From positions 1,240,001-1,304,000 of the forward strand of contig NZ_CP012479.1 of NCBI RefSeq assembly GCF_001281315.1: 64,000 nucleotides of DNA. The letters run 5' to 3'. Origin of the DNA: Arthrobacter sp. ERGS1:01. GTDB lineage: Bacteria; Actinomycetota; Actinomycetes; Actinomycetales; Micrococcaceae. A model generated the notes under the pieces. It was not told the DNA's origin. It worked only from the letters and a program-made list of their open reading frames with translations, and ran no database searches. Of the stretch, positions 33,643 to 41,457 are shown piece by piece (position 1 is the first letter of the stretch; every line of letters starts with the position of its first letter). The translations under genes and the position numbers were made by a program.

Positions 33643-35381
33643 TGCAGTCCTGGCCCGGAGCCGGGGCGTTCATCGACCTCGACGCCGTGCCGCTGACCGA
33701 TCGTGGCTCGCGCCTGCTGATTTTCGCCCGTCCCGACGGCAGTCTTCGGGTGGCCGGGGCGGTTTATGAGCGCAACGCGGACCGTTGCACGCACCTGCGC
33801 CGGCTCGCCCTGCTGGGGGCCGACGGCGTGCAGCTGCCGGTCACCGACGTGGGTCCGGAAGGCATCAGCTTTGCCGGCGGCGCAGCGTCCGTAACGTTCG
33901 TTGACACCGAAACGCTGAGCGTCGGCGTTGCGGATGACGGAACCCCCGTCACCGTCCTGCTTGAAGCGTTTGGGAGCGGCGGCGACGGCCGGCCAGTTTC
34001 AGAGGTGGACGGTGCGCCCATTCGCTGGAGCAGCACCGAGGGCCCCTCCAGTACTGACGCCCCCAGCGTGGTGCTTCCCGCCGGTGGCAGCGTGAGTGTA
34101 CGCATGGGCGGGGAAGTCCGGGAGAATCCCGAACCCGGCAGCCACGGTGGGTACCTCGCTGCGTCGACGGCCCGCTGGCTCGATTGGTTCGCCAAGCTGC
34201 CGGCCGTGCGGGAAACGGACCGCGACATGGCCCGCTACGCCTGGTGGTTGTTGGCGAGCAACATCGTCCGGCTGGCCACGCATCCGGATATCGAGGCCGT
34301 GGTCCCCTCCAAGCAGGGCTACGTTGCCGCGTGGCAGTGGGACTCCTATTTCATCAGCTTTGGACTGCGCCACGGTGATCCGGGGCTTGCGGCGGACCAG
34401 TTGCGGCTGTTCTTTGCCGAGCAGGCTCCCGACGGCGGCCTGCCGGACGTGGTCCACGACGGCGGCACACTGGCCCGCGTGGCTGACATGCCGCCGGGGG
34501 ACCTGGGCACGCTGGCCCGGATCCATGGCCCGGACTCGCCCATGGTCACCGAGGCGGAGATGCCCATCACGAAACCGCCGCTGGCCGCATGGGCGGCCCG
34601 CGCAGTTGACCAGGTTGCGGGCACGTCCGTTCAGGCTGAGCTCAAGGACGGACTGGACCGGCTCCACCGCTGGTGGTTTGACCGGCCCTCCCCGGACGGG
34701 CTGCCCGGCTACGAGCACGTCTATTCCTCCGGACTGGACGATTCCCCGCTCTTCGACGACGGCGGCCCGGTATTCGCGCCCGACCTGCCCAGCTACCTGG
34801 TCATGGCCCTTGACTCGATGGCCGCACTGGCAGATGACGGTGGCGACGCCGCAGAAGCGGCGGCCCAGCGGTCCCTGGCCGCAGAGACGGCGGAACGGCT
34901 CGTGGCGAAGCGCTTTGACGCGGACCTGGGCCAGTTTGTGGCGTTGACCCCGGCCGGCACGCGAAAGACGCTCACCCCGTTTGCGCTGATGCCTCTGCTG
35001 ACCGGCCGGCTTCCCGGTCCCGTACTTGAATCCCTGCGGGAATCGCTGACCGCGCCCGGTTCCCTGGGGGCTGCCCACCCGCTGCCCACCGTGGGGCTGG
35101 CGGAACAGGAATTCGACGCCGACAAGATGTGGCGCGGCCCCGTCTGGCTGAACGTGAATTGGCTGGTGGTCCAGGGCCTGCTGCGCAGCGGCCTCGAGGC
35201 CGAAGCCGCGGATCTGGCCGAGCGGACCGTCACCATGGTGCGGGAGAGCGGCGGCATCCACGAGTACTGGAATCCGTTGACGGGTGCCCGTGCAGCCGGT
35301 GCCACCACCGGCTTTGGCTGGTCCGCGGCACTGTTCCTGGATCTGGCCGTTTGGCTGGCGGCGGGGGACCGCCCGGAATAG
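33642..35381 (+). CDS. GH63/GH37-type alpha-glycosidase, possibly glucosyl- or mannosylglycerate hydrolase
   Basis: 579 residues from ATG 33642. A beta-rich N-terminal part (to about 180) precedes an (alpha/alpha)6 barrel. Barrel motifs WQWDSYFISFGLRHGD, APDGGLPDVVHDGG, DKMWRGPVWLNVNWLVVQGL and GFGWSAALFLDL fit clan GH-G (GH63/GH37), in which small bacterial members include hydrolases of glucosylglycerate and mannosylglycerate. No secretion signal, so it works on imported substrate. Coupled to the permease gene. The enzyme would split a glycoside brought in by the transporter; substrate identity is inference. Trehalase or amylo-glucosidase-like activity are alternatives. Confidence 0.7.
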   Translation: MQSWPGAGAFIDLDAVPLTDRGSRLLIFARPDGSLRVAGAVYERNADRCTHLRRLALLGADGVQLPVTDVGPEGISFAGGAASVTFVDTETLSVGVADDGTPVTVLLEAFGSGGDGRPVSEVDGAPIRWSSTEGPSSTDAPSVVLPAGGSVSVRMGGEVRENPEPGSHGGYLAASTARWLDWFAKLPAVRETDRDMARYAWWLLASNIVRLATHPDIEAVVPSKQGYVAAWQWDSYFISFGLRHGDPGLAADQLRLFFAEQAPDGGLPDVVHDGGTLARVADMPPGDLGTLARIHGPDSPMVTEAEMPITKPPLAAWAARAVDQVAGTSVQAELKDGLDRLHRWWFDRPSPDGLPGYEHVYSSGLDDSPLFDDGGPVFAPDLPSYLVMALDSMAALADDGGDAAEAAAQRSLAAETAERLVAKRFDADLGQFVALTPAGTRKTLTPFALMPLLTGRLPGPVLESLRESLTAPGSLGAAHPLPTVGLAEQEFDADKMWRGPVWLNVNWLVVQGLLRSGLEAEAADLAERTVTMVRESGGIHEYWNPLTGARAAGATTGFGWSAALFLDLAVWLAAGDRPE

Positions 35382-35393
35382 GCGCCCCTGCAA

Positions 35394-35422
35394 TGCCCCG
35401 TCCCGAAATTCGGGGCGGGGCA
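35394..35422 (+). terminator. Terminator after the GH63-like gene
   Basis: A 14-bp stem (one T-G pair) TGCCCCGTCCCGAA/TTCGGGGCGGGGCA, 13 bp after the stop. Its centre CCCGAAATTCGGGGCGGG also forms the terminator of the converging SDR gene at 35682. Confidence 0.65.
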
Positions 35423-35681
35423 CTGGCATGTGCGATATAGCTTGTGCTGTACGACACATATAGATGTGAATCCTGGGACGCCACTGTTGAATGGCGTTCA
35501 AGTGTGGATATGAGCCACGCGAATACTCTTCATGGAAGGGGTTCGCCCGTGGCGACCTGCAACAAAATCACCTATTCGAGCATCTGGCATGCCAACCGTG
35601 CCCTCCACGCCATTGTCCAAAAACACATGCCATCCGGTGGCAAGCTGCCTGCCGGCACTGAACGTTGGCGTTGCCAACAAA
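35423..35681. other. Gap between two converging operons
   Basis: The whole intergenic stretch 35382-35724 has two terminators at its ends and no gene I can support. At 35439-35455 is TTGTGCTGTACGACACA, a dyad with TGTG/CACA ends that loosely recalls the GntR-type operator but is not the same. Confidence 0.4.
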
Positions 35682-35710
35682 AGGCCCGCCCCGAAATTCG
35701 GGGCGGGCCT
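35682..35710 (-). terminator. Terminator of the SDR-acoX-like operon
   Basis: A perfect 14-bp stem AGGCCCGCCCCGAA/TTCGGGGCGGGCCT followed on the minus strand by TTTTGTT, 14 bp after the SDR stop. Confidence 0.75.
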
Positions 35711-35724
35711 CCTTGCGTGCAGGC

Positions 35725-36483
35725 TTAGGCGATGCCGCCGCCGTCGACCACCAGGGCGGAGCCGGTGACGTAGGAGCTGGCATCGCTGGCCAACCACACC
35801 ACGGCCTCCGCGATTTCCTCCGGCGTGCCCATGCGCTTGAGCGGGCGGTCGTTGGATTCGGCCAGGAAGCTCTGCTCCTCCTGGGAGAGCTGGCGGGCTT
35901 CTTCGCGCAGCATGGGGGTGTTGGTGTCACCCGGGTTGACCGAGTTGACGCGGATGTTGTCCGGTCCGTGGTCGATCGCCAGGGCGCGGGTCATGTTGAC
36001 GACGGCGGCCTTGGACGTGCAGTACGAGATGGCGTCGCCGCCGCCCTTCAGGCCCCAGCCGGAGCCCGTGTTCACGATGGCTCCGCCGCCGGCCGCCTTC
36101 ATCAGGGGCACCACGTACTTGCTCATCAGGAACGGTCCGCGCACGTTGACGGCCATGACCCGGTCCCAGTCTTCCACCGAGGTTTCCAAGACGTTGGCAC
36201 GTCGGATGATCCCGGCGTTGTTGAAGAGCACGTTGACGCCGCCGAAGGCGTCGACCACCTGGGCTACGCCGGCCTGGACCTGCTCGTCGTCGGCCACGTT
36301 CACGGCGACCCCGATAGCGTTGACGCCCAGTGCCGCGGCTTCGTCGGCCACGGCCTTCGCGGCCGCCTCATTGATGTCGAAGATGGCCACATTGGCGCCC
36401 TCGGCGGCCATGGCCAGTGCCGTGGCGCGGCCGATTCCGGAACCGCCGCCGGTGATGATGGCATTTTTGTCCTGCAAACGCAT
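35725..36483 (-). CDS. Short-chain dehydrogenase/reductase
   Basis: 252 residues, classical SDR. NAD(P) motif TGGGSGIG at residues 11-18, NNAG near 88, catalytic Ser in NTGSGWGLKG near 137 and the YxxxK pair in YCTSKAAV near 151-155. Asp36 in AIFDINE after beta 2 favours NAD over NADP. ATG follows directly on the stop of the AcoX-like gene with AAGGAG inside that gene's end, so the two are one operon. Sugar or polyol oxidation is likely in this context; acetoin-reductase-like use would fit the AcoX partner. Substrate not readable. Confidence 0.85.
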   Translation of the reverse strand: MRLQDKNAIITGGGSGIGRATALAMAAEGANVAIFDINEAAAKAVADEAAALGVNAIGVAVNVADDEQVQAGVAQVVDAFGGVNVLFNNAGIIRRANVLETSVEDWDRVMAVNVRGPFLMSKYVVPLMKAAGGGAIVNTGSGWGLKGGGDAISYCTSKAAVVNMTRALAIDHGPDNIRVNSVNPGDTNTPMLREEARQLSQEEQSFLAESNDRPLKRMGTPEEIAEAVVWLASDASSYVTGSALVVDGGGIA

Positions 36484-37644
36484 TCAGTACTCCTTGGTAA
36501 TGGTGGTGCCTTGGGTTTCTTCAAACACCCGGTGGACCGGGTAGACCGTGTGGGTGCCCGCACCCGTGAAAACCTTCGCGTACCCGCTGAGCTTCGCGTC
36601 GACGTCGTCGTCGCCGGAATCCACCCAGAGCGGGCGCCCGGCCAGGGAGGCGAGCTTGCCGTCCGTCGCGACGATCTGCAGCGGAAGGCGGGCCAGCAGC
36701 TTCGCGGTGATTTGCTGGTTTCCGCGCCCGACGACGAAGCCCTGGCCGCCCAGCGGAGTCAGCACCACTGTGGCTTCCTTGCCGTCCAGGGCAATTTCGA
36801 GGGCTTGGGCGTCGACGTCGGCGGCCAGCAACGCTCCGTTGCGCACGACGTCGACCCCCAGCCTCGTCGTGGCCAGGCCAAGCTCGCGGCCGATCGCGCT
36901 GGTGGTTCCGCCCGGACCGAGGACGTAGCTTCGGTCCGGCGCCATGCCGCGAACGAAGGCGCGGGCCAGGGCGGCCACCGAGTTCGCGTCCGATGCCGGT
37001 GTGGCGGCCTTCCGGGCCTGCAACCGGCTTGGATCGACAGGCACGTTCAGTGTGCCGTGCAGGGTGGGGGAGGCCAGCCCGGCGCGCAGCAGGTCCTCGT
37101 CGATATCTACAACGTCGCGCCGGGCCGTGGCCCGCCCGGTGCCGGAAAGCCAGGCGGCCGCCGATGAACCGGCCGCCATGGGTGTCAGGGCAAAGACCGC
37201 AGAGTAGATTTTGACGCCGGCCGGGATGCCGAGGACGGGGACGGCGCCGCCCACGGAGTCCAGGATGTCCCGGGCCGTGCCATCGCCGCCGGCAAAGAGG
37301 ATAAGGTCCACGCCGGCCTCGGCCAGGCGCGAGGCCAGGGCCCGCGTGTCGGCGGAGCTCGAGGCGGGCGCGGCGGGCCCCAGCACGGTGGTGGGGCACA
37401 GGCCTTCCGCGGCGTCTTCGCCCAAGAGGCCCGGGCCGGTGAGGAGTCGCAGTCCGCGGCCGTTGCGATCCAGGAGCGCCGCCAACTGGGCCACGGCGCG
37501 CCGCGCCCGGTCCGGGGACGTCAAGGCGTAGCCGGCCTTGTCGGCAATTGCGCGGATATCCGCGGCGTCGCTGCCCTTTTGGCCGGCGGGTCCGCCAAGT
37601 CCCGCAATGGGATTCACGATAAGTCCTACACTGACACTGTCCAT
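36484..37644 (-). CDS. AcoX-like ATP-NAD kinase family protein
   Basis: 386 residues from ATG 37644, with GAGGAGG upstream. VGLIVNPIAGLGGPAGQKGSD at the start and FAGGDGTARDI near residue 110 are the signatures of the NAD kinase/diacylglycerol kinase fold (GGDGT is the phosphate-binding loop). The longer C-terminal half with GPGGTTSAIGRELG and TPLGGQGFVVGRGNQQI matches AcoX proteins, first met beside acetoin dehydrogenase genes and still without proven function. Here no acetoin dehydrogenase is present. It has the GntR-type operator 19 bp upstream of its start. A kinase acting on a catabolic intermediate is a reasonable but unproven idea. Confidence 0.75.
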   Translation of the reverse strand: MDSVSVGLIVNPIAGLGGPAGQKGSDAADIRAIADKAGYALTSPDRARRAVAQLAALLDRNGRGLRLLTGPGLLGEDAAEGLCPTTVLGPAAPASSSADTRALASRLAEAGVDLILFAGGDGTARDILDSVGGAVPVLGIPAGVKIYSAVFALTPMAAGSSAAAWLSGTGRATARRDVVDIDEDLLRAGLASPTLHGTLNVPVDPSRLQARKAATPASDANSVAALARAFVRGMAPDRSYVLGPGGTTSAIGRELGLATTRLGVDVVRNGALLAADVDAQALEIALDGKEATVVLTPLGGQGFVVGRGNQQITAKLLARLPLQIVATDGKLASLAGRPLWVDSGDDDVDAKLSGYAKVFTGAGTHTVYPVHRVFEETQGTTITKEY

Positions 37645-37662
37645 ACAAACTCGCCTCCTCGT

Positions 37663-37678
37663 CTGTATACAGTATACT
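37663..37678 (-). promoter_or_regulatory. GntR-type operator, copy 3 (acoX-like/gntR divergent promoter)
   Basis: On the plus strand CTGTATACAGTATACT; the centre GTATAC-A-GTATAC (37665-37677) is a perfect dyad. The minus-strand reading AGTATACTGTATACAG shares TACTGTATACAG with the sites at 25116 and 27406. It lies between the divergent acoX-like and gntR genes, so it can serve both and give autoregulation. Confidence 0.7.
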
Positions 37679-37752
37679 GACATTACGATGGAGTGGTAGA
37701 TCCACCGCGGTGCCACTTTATTTTTTCCAGATTGCGGTGCAAGGAGGAACGG

Positions 37753-38409
37753 GTGTCCATTCAACGCCAAACTCTGCGCGAGCAGATTGAAACGGAAATT
37801 ATGGATCGCGTGGGGGCCGGTGAATTCCGCATGGGGGAAAACATCAATGAAGTGGCCCTGTCGGTCGAGCTCGGCGTCAGCCGGACGCCGCTGCGTGAGG
37901 CCCTCATCTCGCTTTCGCAGCAGGGCGTCATTGGCCGGGTCTCGGGCAAGGGGTTCCGCTGGACGCCCATCGGGGCCAGCGACTTCACCGAAACCGTGCA
38001 GATCATCGCCGCCCTGGAGGGCCTGGCGCTGCACCTGACCCCGGCGTCGGAACTTGTCGCCATCGGACGGCAGCTGGCCGAACAGGCCCGCAGCTTCACC
38101 GCGTCAGTCAGCTCCGCCCAGGACATCCACGAGCATGACGACGAATTCCACGCCACGCTCATTTCGGGCAGCCCTAATGTGCGCCTGGCGGAGACCCTGG
38201 CCTCCTATAAGTTGGCCCTGCGCCGTTACGAGCGCCTTTATGTTGGCAACACCGACCTGATGGAACGTGCCGCGGCTGAGCACGAGTCCATTGCCGACGC
38301 CCTGCTCGCCGGTGACTTGCCGGCCGCCATCTCGGCGCTGGAAGACAATTGGCTCAACAGCGTACCGCGGATCATCAATGCGCTGAAGAGTCGCGTTCCT
38401 GCGGGGTAG
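37753..38409 (+). CDS. GntR-family regulator, FCD (FadR) subgroup
   Basis: 218 residues from GTG 37753, with AAGGAGG at good distance. The N-terminal winged helix is typical (LREQIETEIMDRVGAGEFRMGE, VALSVELGVSRTPLREALISL, GVIGRVSGKGFRWTP). The C-terminal all-helical FCD domain (about 85-215) has the metal/ligand residues in HEHDDEFHATLI and AAAEHESIADALLAGD. FCD regulators usually sense small carboxylic acids and leave DNA when these bind. The operator core in its own promoter also occurs before GH42 and gcvP-like operons, so it is the likely master repressor of the 25-38 kb locus. Confidence 0.88.
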   Translation: MSIQRQTLREQIETEIMDRVGAGEFRMGENINEVALSVELGVSRTPLREALISLSQQGVIGRVSGKGFRWTPIGASDFTETVQIIAALEGLALHLTPASELVAIGRQLAEQARSFTASVSSAQDIHEHDDEFHATLISGSPNVRLAETLASYKLALRRYERLYVGNTDLMERAAAEHESIADALLAGDLPAAISALEDNWLNSVPRIINALKSRVPAG

Positions 38410-38751
38410 TAGGCCGGCGGAAGGTCACAAACCATAAGGCCACGGCCGAGTTTACAGGCCATCGGATCTTCCGATTTGACCGGGCGGATATCGACGCTGC
38501 CTGGGTGGGGTGGTTCATGGTGTCGAGACCGGGGTTGGGCTGCGCTGGAATAGCCATCGACGTGGTTTCAGTGATCGAGGAGAGGTTGAGGGCAGTTGGG
38601 ACGGCCAAGGCTTGTTGGGTTGGTCCTTGCCCCTCTGAGCTGCCCCAAGGTTTGGTTTCCCAAAATGGTTTGAGGATGGTGCTTCTTTGGGGTGGCCATG
38701 AAACCCGGTCCAGTCCCGTTCATGGCATTCGCGGATGCCATACTGTCAGGC
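38410..38751. other. Intergenic region between gntR and lysR
   Basis: 342 bp with no gene I can support and no strong hairpin. The lysR frame is open further left, but its domain start fixes ATG 38752. Confidence 0.5.
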
Positions 38752-39726
38752 ATGAACCTTCGCCAACTGCGCTACTTCCTCGCAATCGTTGATCACGGCG
38801 GCGTCCACCGTGCGGCGGAGGCCCTTCATATCGCACAGTCGTCGCTGTCACAAACAATGCGTGCGCTCGAACGCGACCTTGGAACGCAGTTGTTCCATCG
38901 GATCGGCAGGGGGATTGTCCTGGCGCCGGCAGGTGAAGGCTTGGTGGGACCAGCGCGGTCTATTCTGCGTGAAGTCGACAACGCCGAAAGGGCGGTGACC
39001 GAAATTGCGGCTCTGCGGGGTGGATCCATAGACGTTGCGTCGCTTTCGGACCTTGCGATCGATCCGGTTTCCACCTGGATCGCGAACTTCCTCATGGCCT
39101 ACCCCGGCGTTCAATGCCGCGTCGAGGAAGGCGATGACCTCTCTGCCGTCACGGAAAAGGTTCGAACTGGCTCAAGCGAACTGGGTTTTGTCTCGATGCC
39201 TGCCCTCGGCGACCTGGAATGTGATGAGCTTGTGGAGCAAATATTTGTTCTGATCTGTCCGCCAGGCAGCGAGGACCGCTGGCCGAATCCGGTGCCCATA
39301 TCGTCTTTGCGAAACGAATCCTTTGTCTTGGCCCAGCAGGGGACGGGGACGCGCGAATACATGGAGCAGATTCTTCGCGAACATGGGGTCGAACCGCGTA
39401 TCGCCGTCGAAATTCGGCAACGCGAGGCAATTTTGCCTCTCGTCCTCTCGGGATGTGCTGTCGGAATTGTTCCTTTGCGCGTCGCGGTCAGCTTCTGGCA
39501 AAGGGGAGGGGTTGTGCGAGAACTTGACCCGGTGCCAGCCACAAAAATCTATGCAGTGTACAGACAGGGAAAACTGACCTCCGCCGCAAGTGCCTTTCTT
39601 GCGGCTGCACGATCATCTCTTGACCTCTGGGTTCGGGCCCTGGAGATGGCGGACGATGCCGAAACCCCATTGATTGAACGTGCGGCAGCGGCCCTCGAAG
39701 CTTGGGACCACCGCCTAAGGTCTTGA
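38752..39726 (+). CDS. LysR-family regulator of the CoA-degradation cluster
   Basis: 324 residues. DNA-binding part MNLRQLRYFLAIVDHGGVHR, AAEALHIAQSSLSQTMRALE and LFHRIGRGIVLAPAGEGL in the first 65 residues. The effector domain follows (GSIDVASLSDLAID, LGFVSMPALGD, ILPLVLSGCAVGIVPLRVA), CbbR/CynR-like in plan. It runs in the same direction as the transporter-CoA-transferase operon that starts 345 bp later, and a perfect T-N11-A palindrome lies in between. Likely activator responding to the imported acid or its CoA ester. The C-terminal tail (about 290-324) is longer than in many relatives. Confidence 0.88.
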   Translation: MNLRQLRYFLAIVDHGGVHRAAEALHIAQSSLSQTMRALERDLGTQLFHRIGRGIVLAPAGEGLVGPARSILREVDNAERAVTEIAALRGGSIDVASLSDLAIDPVSTWIANFLMAYPGVQCRVEEGDDLSAVTEKVRTGSSELGFVSMPALGDLECDELVEQIFVLICPPGSEDRWPNPVPISSLRNESFVLAQQGTGTREYMEQILREHGVEPRIAVEIRQREAILPLVLSGCAVGIVPLRVAVSFWQRGGVVRELDPVPATKIYAVYRQGKLTSAASAFLAAARSSLDLWVRALEMADDAETPLIERAAAALEAWDHRLRS

Positions 39727-40071
39727 ACCTCGGCGCTCGATTCGCTGTGTCATCCCTGCAGTCCGGCGCGAGAACCGGGCCCGGTGTAGCTGCGGTCCGT
39801 GCATGAAGCACTTCTGGCATCCAAGTTCACCTGATGTCGCAGTCACCATTTCCAATCCCCGATCGGAATATCCGACTCCTTTGTAGAACCGGTTGCGGGC
39901 GCCCACAAAGTGTTTGATAGGTATTTGCAGTCAGAATGTGCGGCAATTTGTATTAGACACGAACGGTTGTTGTGTATTCAAATGGATTGAGGGGAATGTG
40001 GTCCATATCTCATCACTCTCAATTTGCGGCGCACCGCAGTGCAACGACGCACTCGACTGGCAAGGAATCAC
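39727..40071 (+). promoter_or_regulatory. Upstream region of the CoA-degradation operon
   Basis: 345 bp without a gene. It contains the palindrome at 39863-39875 and, further on, an AT-rich stretch (GGCAATTTGTATTAGACACG) that may hold the promoter. Ribosome site AAGGAATCAC stands directly before ATG 40072. Confidence 0.45.
39863..39875 (+). promoter_or_regulatory. Perfect LysR-type box
   Basis: TCGGA-ATA-TCCGA, an exact dyad of T-N11-A form, 137 bp after lysR and about 200 bp before the transporter gene. Confidence 0.5.
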
Positions 40072-41457
40072 ATGTTGAATCAATCGGAAACAATAAAACC
40101 CGCGGGAAAACTCGGCCGACCTCAGCTGAAAATGACACCGGCGCGGGCATGGGCCATCACGGCGCTCTTGGCAATCTTTTTGTTCATCAACTATGCCGAC
40201 AAGTCACTGCTCGGTCTTGCCGGCACTCAAATCCGTGCGGATCTCGGCATTACCGTCGAGCAATACGGAATCATCCAAAGTGCCTTCTTTTGGATCTTTG
40301 CAATCGGTGCAATCGTGCTTGGCGCGCTTGCGAGTCGCGTGAACCTGCGGTGGTACCTGGCCGCGTTGATGCTGGTGTGGGTGGCAACCATGATTCCTCT
40401 CATGGGCACCGTTGGATTCACTGGATTGCTTGTGTGCCGTCTCGTGCTCGGATTTGCTGAGGGCCCCGCCTACGCCTTGGCGAATCACTCCGCCCAGTCC
40501 ATGTTCCCGCCGGAAAAACGCGCACTTGCCTCGGGCATTGTCACCGCGGGTTCGTCGCTTGGCCCGCTGGTCATGGCCCCGATCCTGACCTGGATCATTG
40601 TGCAGTGGTCCTGGCACACGGCATTCGGGGTCCTGGCAGTCGCGGGCATCGTTTGGGCTGCGTTGTGGCTCCTGTTCGGTGGTTCCTCCAAGGTGGGCTC
40701 AAAGGCAAAGCAGGGCGATGGAGGCGACTCGAGGGAGGCCGTGGCATCGCAGGCAAAGGCATCAGCCAATGAACCCGTCAACGTTCCCTACCGCGTCCTT
40801 CTCGGCACGACGACGGTCATCGGCATCGCGTTGCTGAACTTCTTCAGCTACTGGTCCACCAGCCTCAAGGTGGCTTGGCTTCCGGTTTACCTTTCGGAAG
40901 GCCTCGGCTACAGCACGCTCTCAGTGGGTCGGCTGATCGGGATCCCCTTCGCCGCAGCCGCAGTGTTTTCCATTCTTGCCGGGTTCTTCTCCAACTGGCT
41001 CTACAAGCGGGGCTATTCCCGCAAGGTGGCACGCGGGTACCTGGCCGGTGGCCTTGTGGTGGCATCAGGTGTGTGCATGTGGGCTTTCACGGTGGTACCC
41101 CAGGGCGTTTTCCAGATGGTGCTGGTCACCTTGGCATTTTCGCTCAACACGGCATCAATCGGCGTTGGCTTTACGGCGCTCGGTGACTTGATCCACAGCA
41201 AAAAGCGCGGCGGCATCATGGGCGGGATCGTGGCCTTTTCCAGCCTTGCCGGAATCGTCTCGCCACTGTTCATCGGATTCACCGTGGGCGCCGCAGCAAA
41301 TGCGGCCCAAGGATATGACAAGGGCTTCGCCGCGGTCGGCATCATGATGGTCGTCGGAGCCGTCGTCGCCACAGCACTCATCCGGCCCGACAAGGATTTG
41401 ATCAGGATCCGCAAATGGGCGGACGCCAACACTGCCAACAACAAGGAAACTCTCTGA
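40072..41457 (+). CDS. MFS transporter, probable organic-acid importer (ACS-like)
   Basis: 461 residues with twelve membrane segments in two halves and a hydrophilic loop near residue 205-235 (GSSKVGSKAKQGDGGDSREA). FINYADKSLLGLAGTQIRAD in helix 1 and LVLGFAEGPAYALANH in helix 4 resemble the anion:cation symporter branch, which carries sugar acids and other carboxylates with protons. First gene of the operon; the next start overlaps its stop by one base (TGATG). It presumably imports the acid that the CoA-transferase then activates. ATG 40072 chosen for AAGGAA; the open frame goes back to 40024. Confidence 0.85.
   Translation: MLNQSETIKPAGKLGRPQLKMTPARAWAITALLAIFLFINYADKSLLGLAGTQIRADLGITVEQYGIIQSAFFWIFAIGAIVLGALASRVNLRWYLAALMLVWVATMIPLMGTVGFTGLLVCRLVLGFAEGPAYALANHSAQSMFPPEKRALASGIVTAGSSLGPLVMAPILTWIIVQWSWHTAFGVLAVAGIVWAALWLLFGGSSKVGSKAKQGDGGDSREAVASQAKASANEPVNVPYRVLLGTTTVIGIALLNFFSYWSTSLKVAWLPVYLSEGLGYSTLSVGRLIGIPFAAAAVFSILAGFFSNWLYKRGYSRKVARGYLAGGLVVASGVCMWAFTVVPQGVFQMVLVTLAFSLNTASIGVGFTALGDLIHSKKRGGIMGGIVAFSSLAGIVSPLFIGFTVGAAANAAQGYDKGFAAVGIMMVVGAVVATALIRPDKDLIRIRKWADANTANNKETL

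Noticed and set aside
35444..35728. 94-residue open frame between the two convergent terminators
   Set aside because: It runs through the terminator of the SDR operon, has no ribosome site and no family resemblance.
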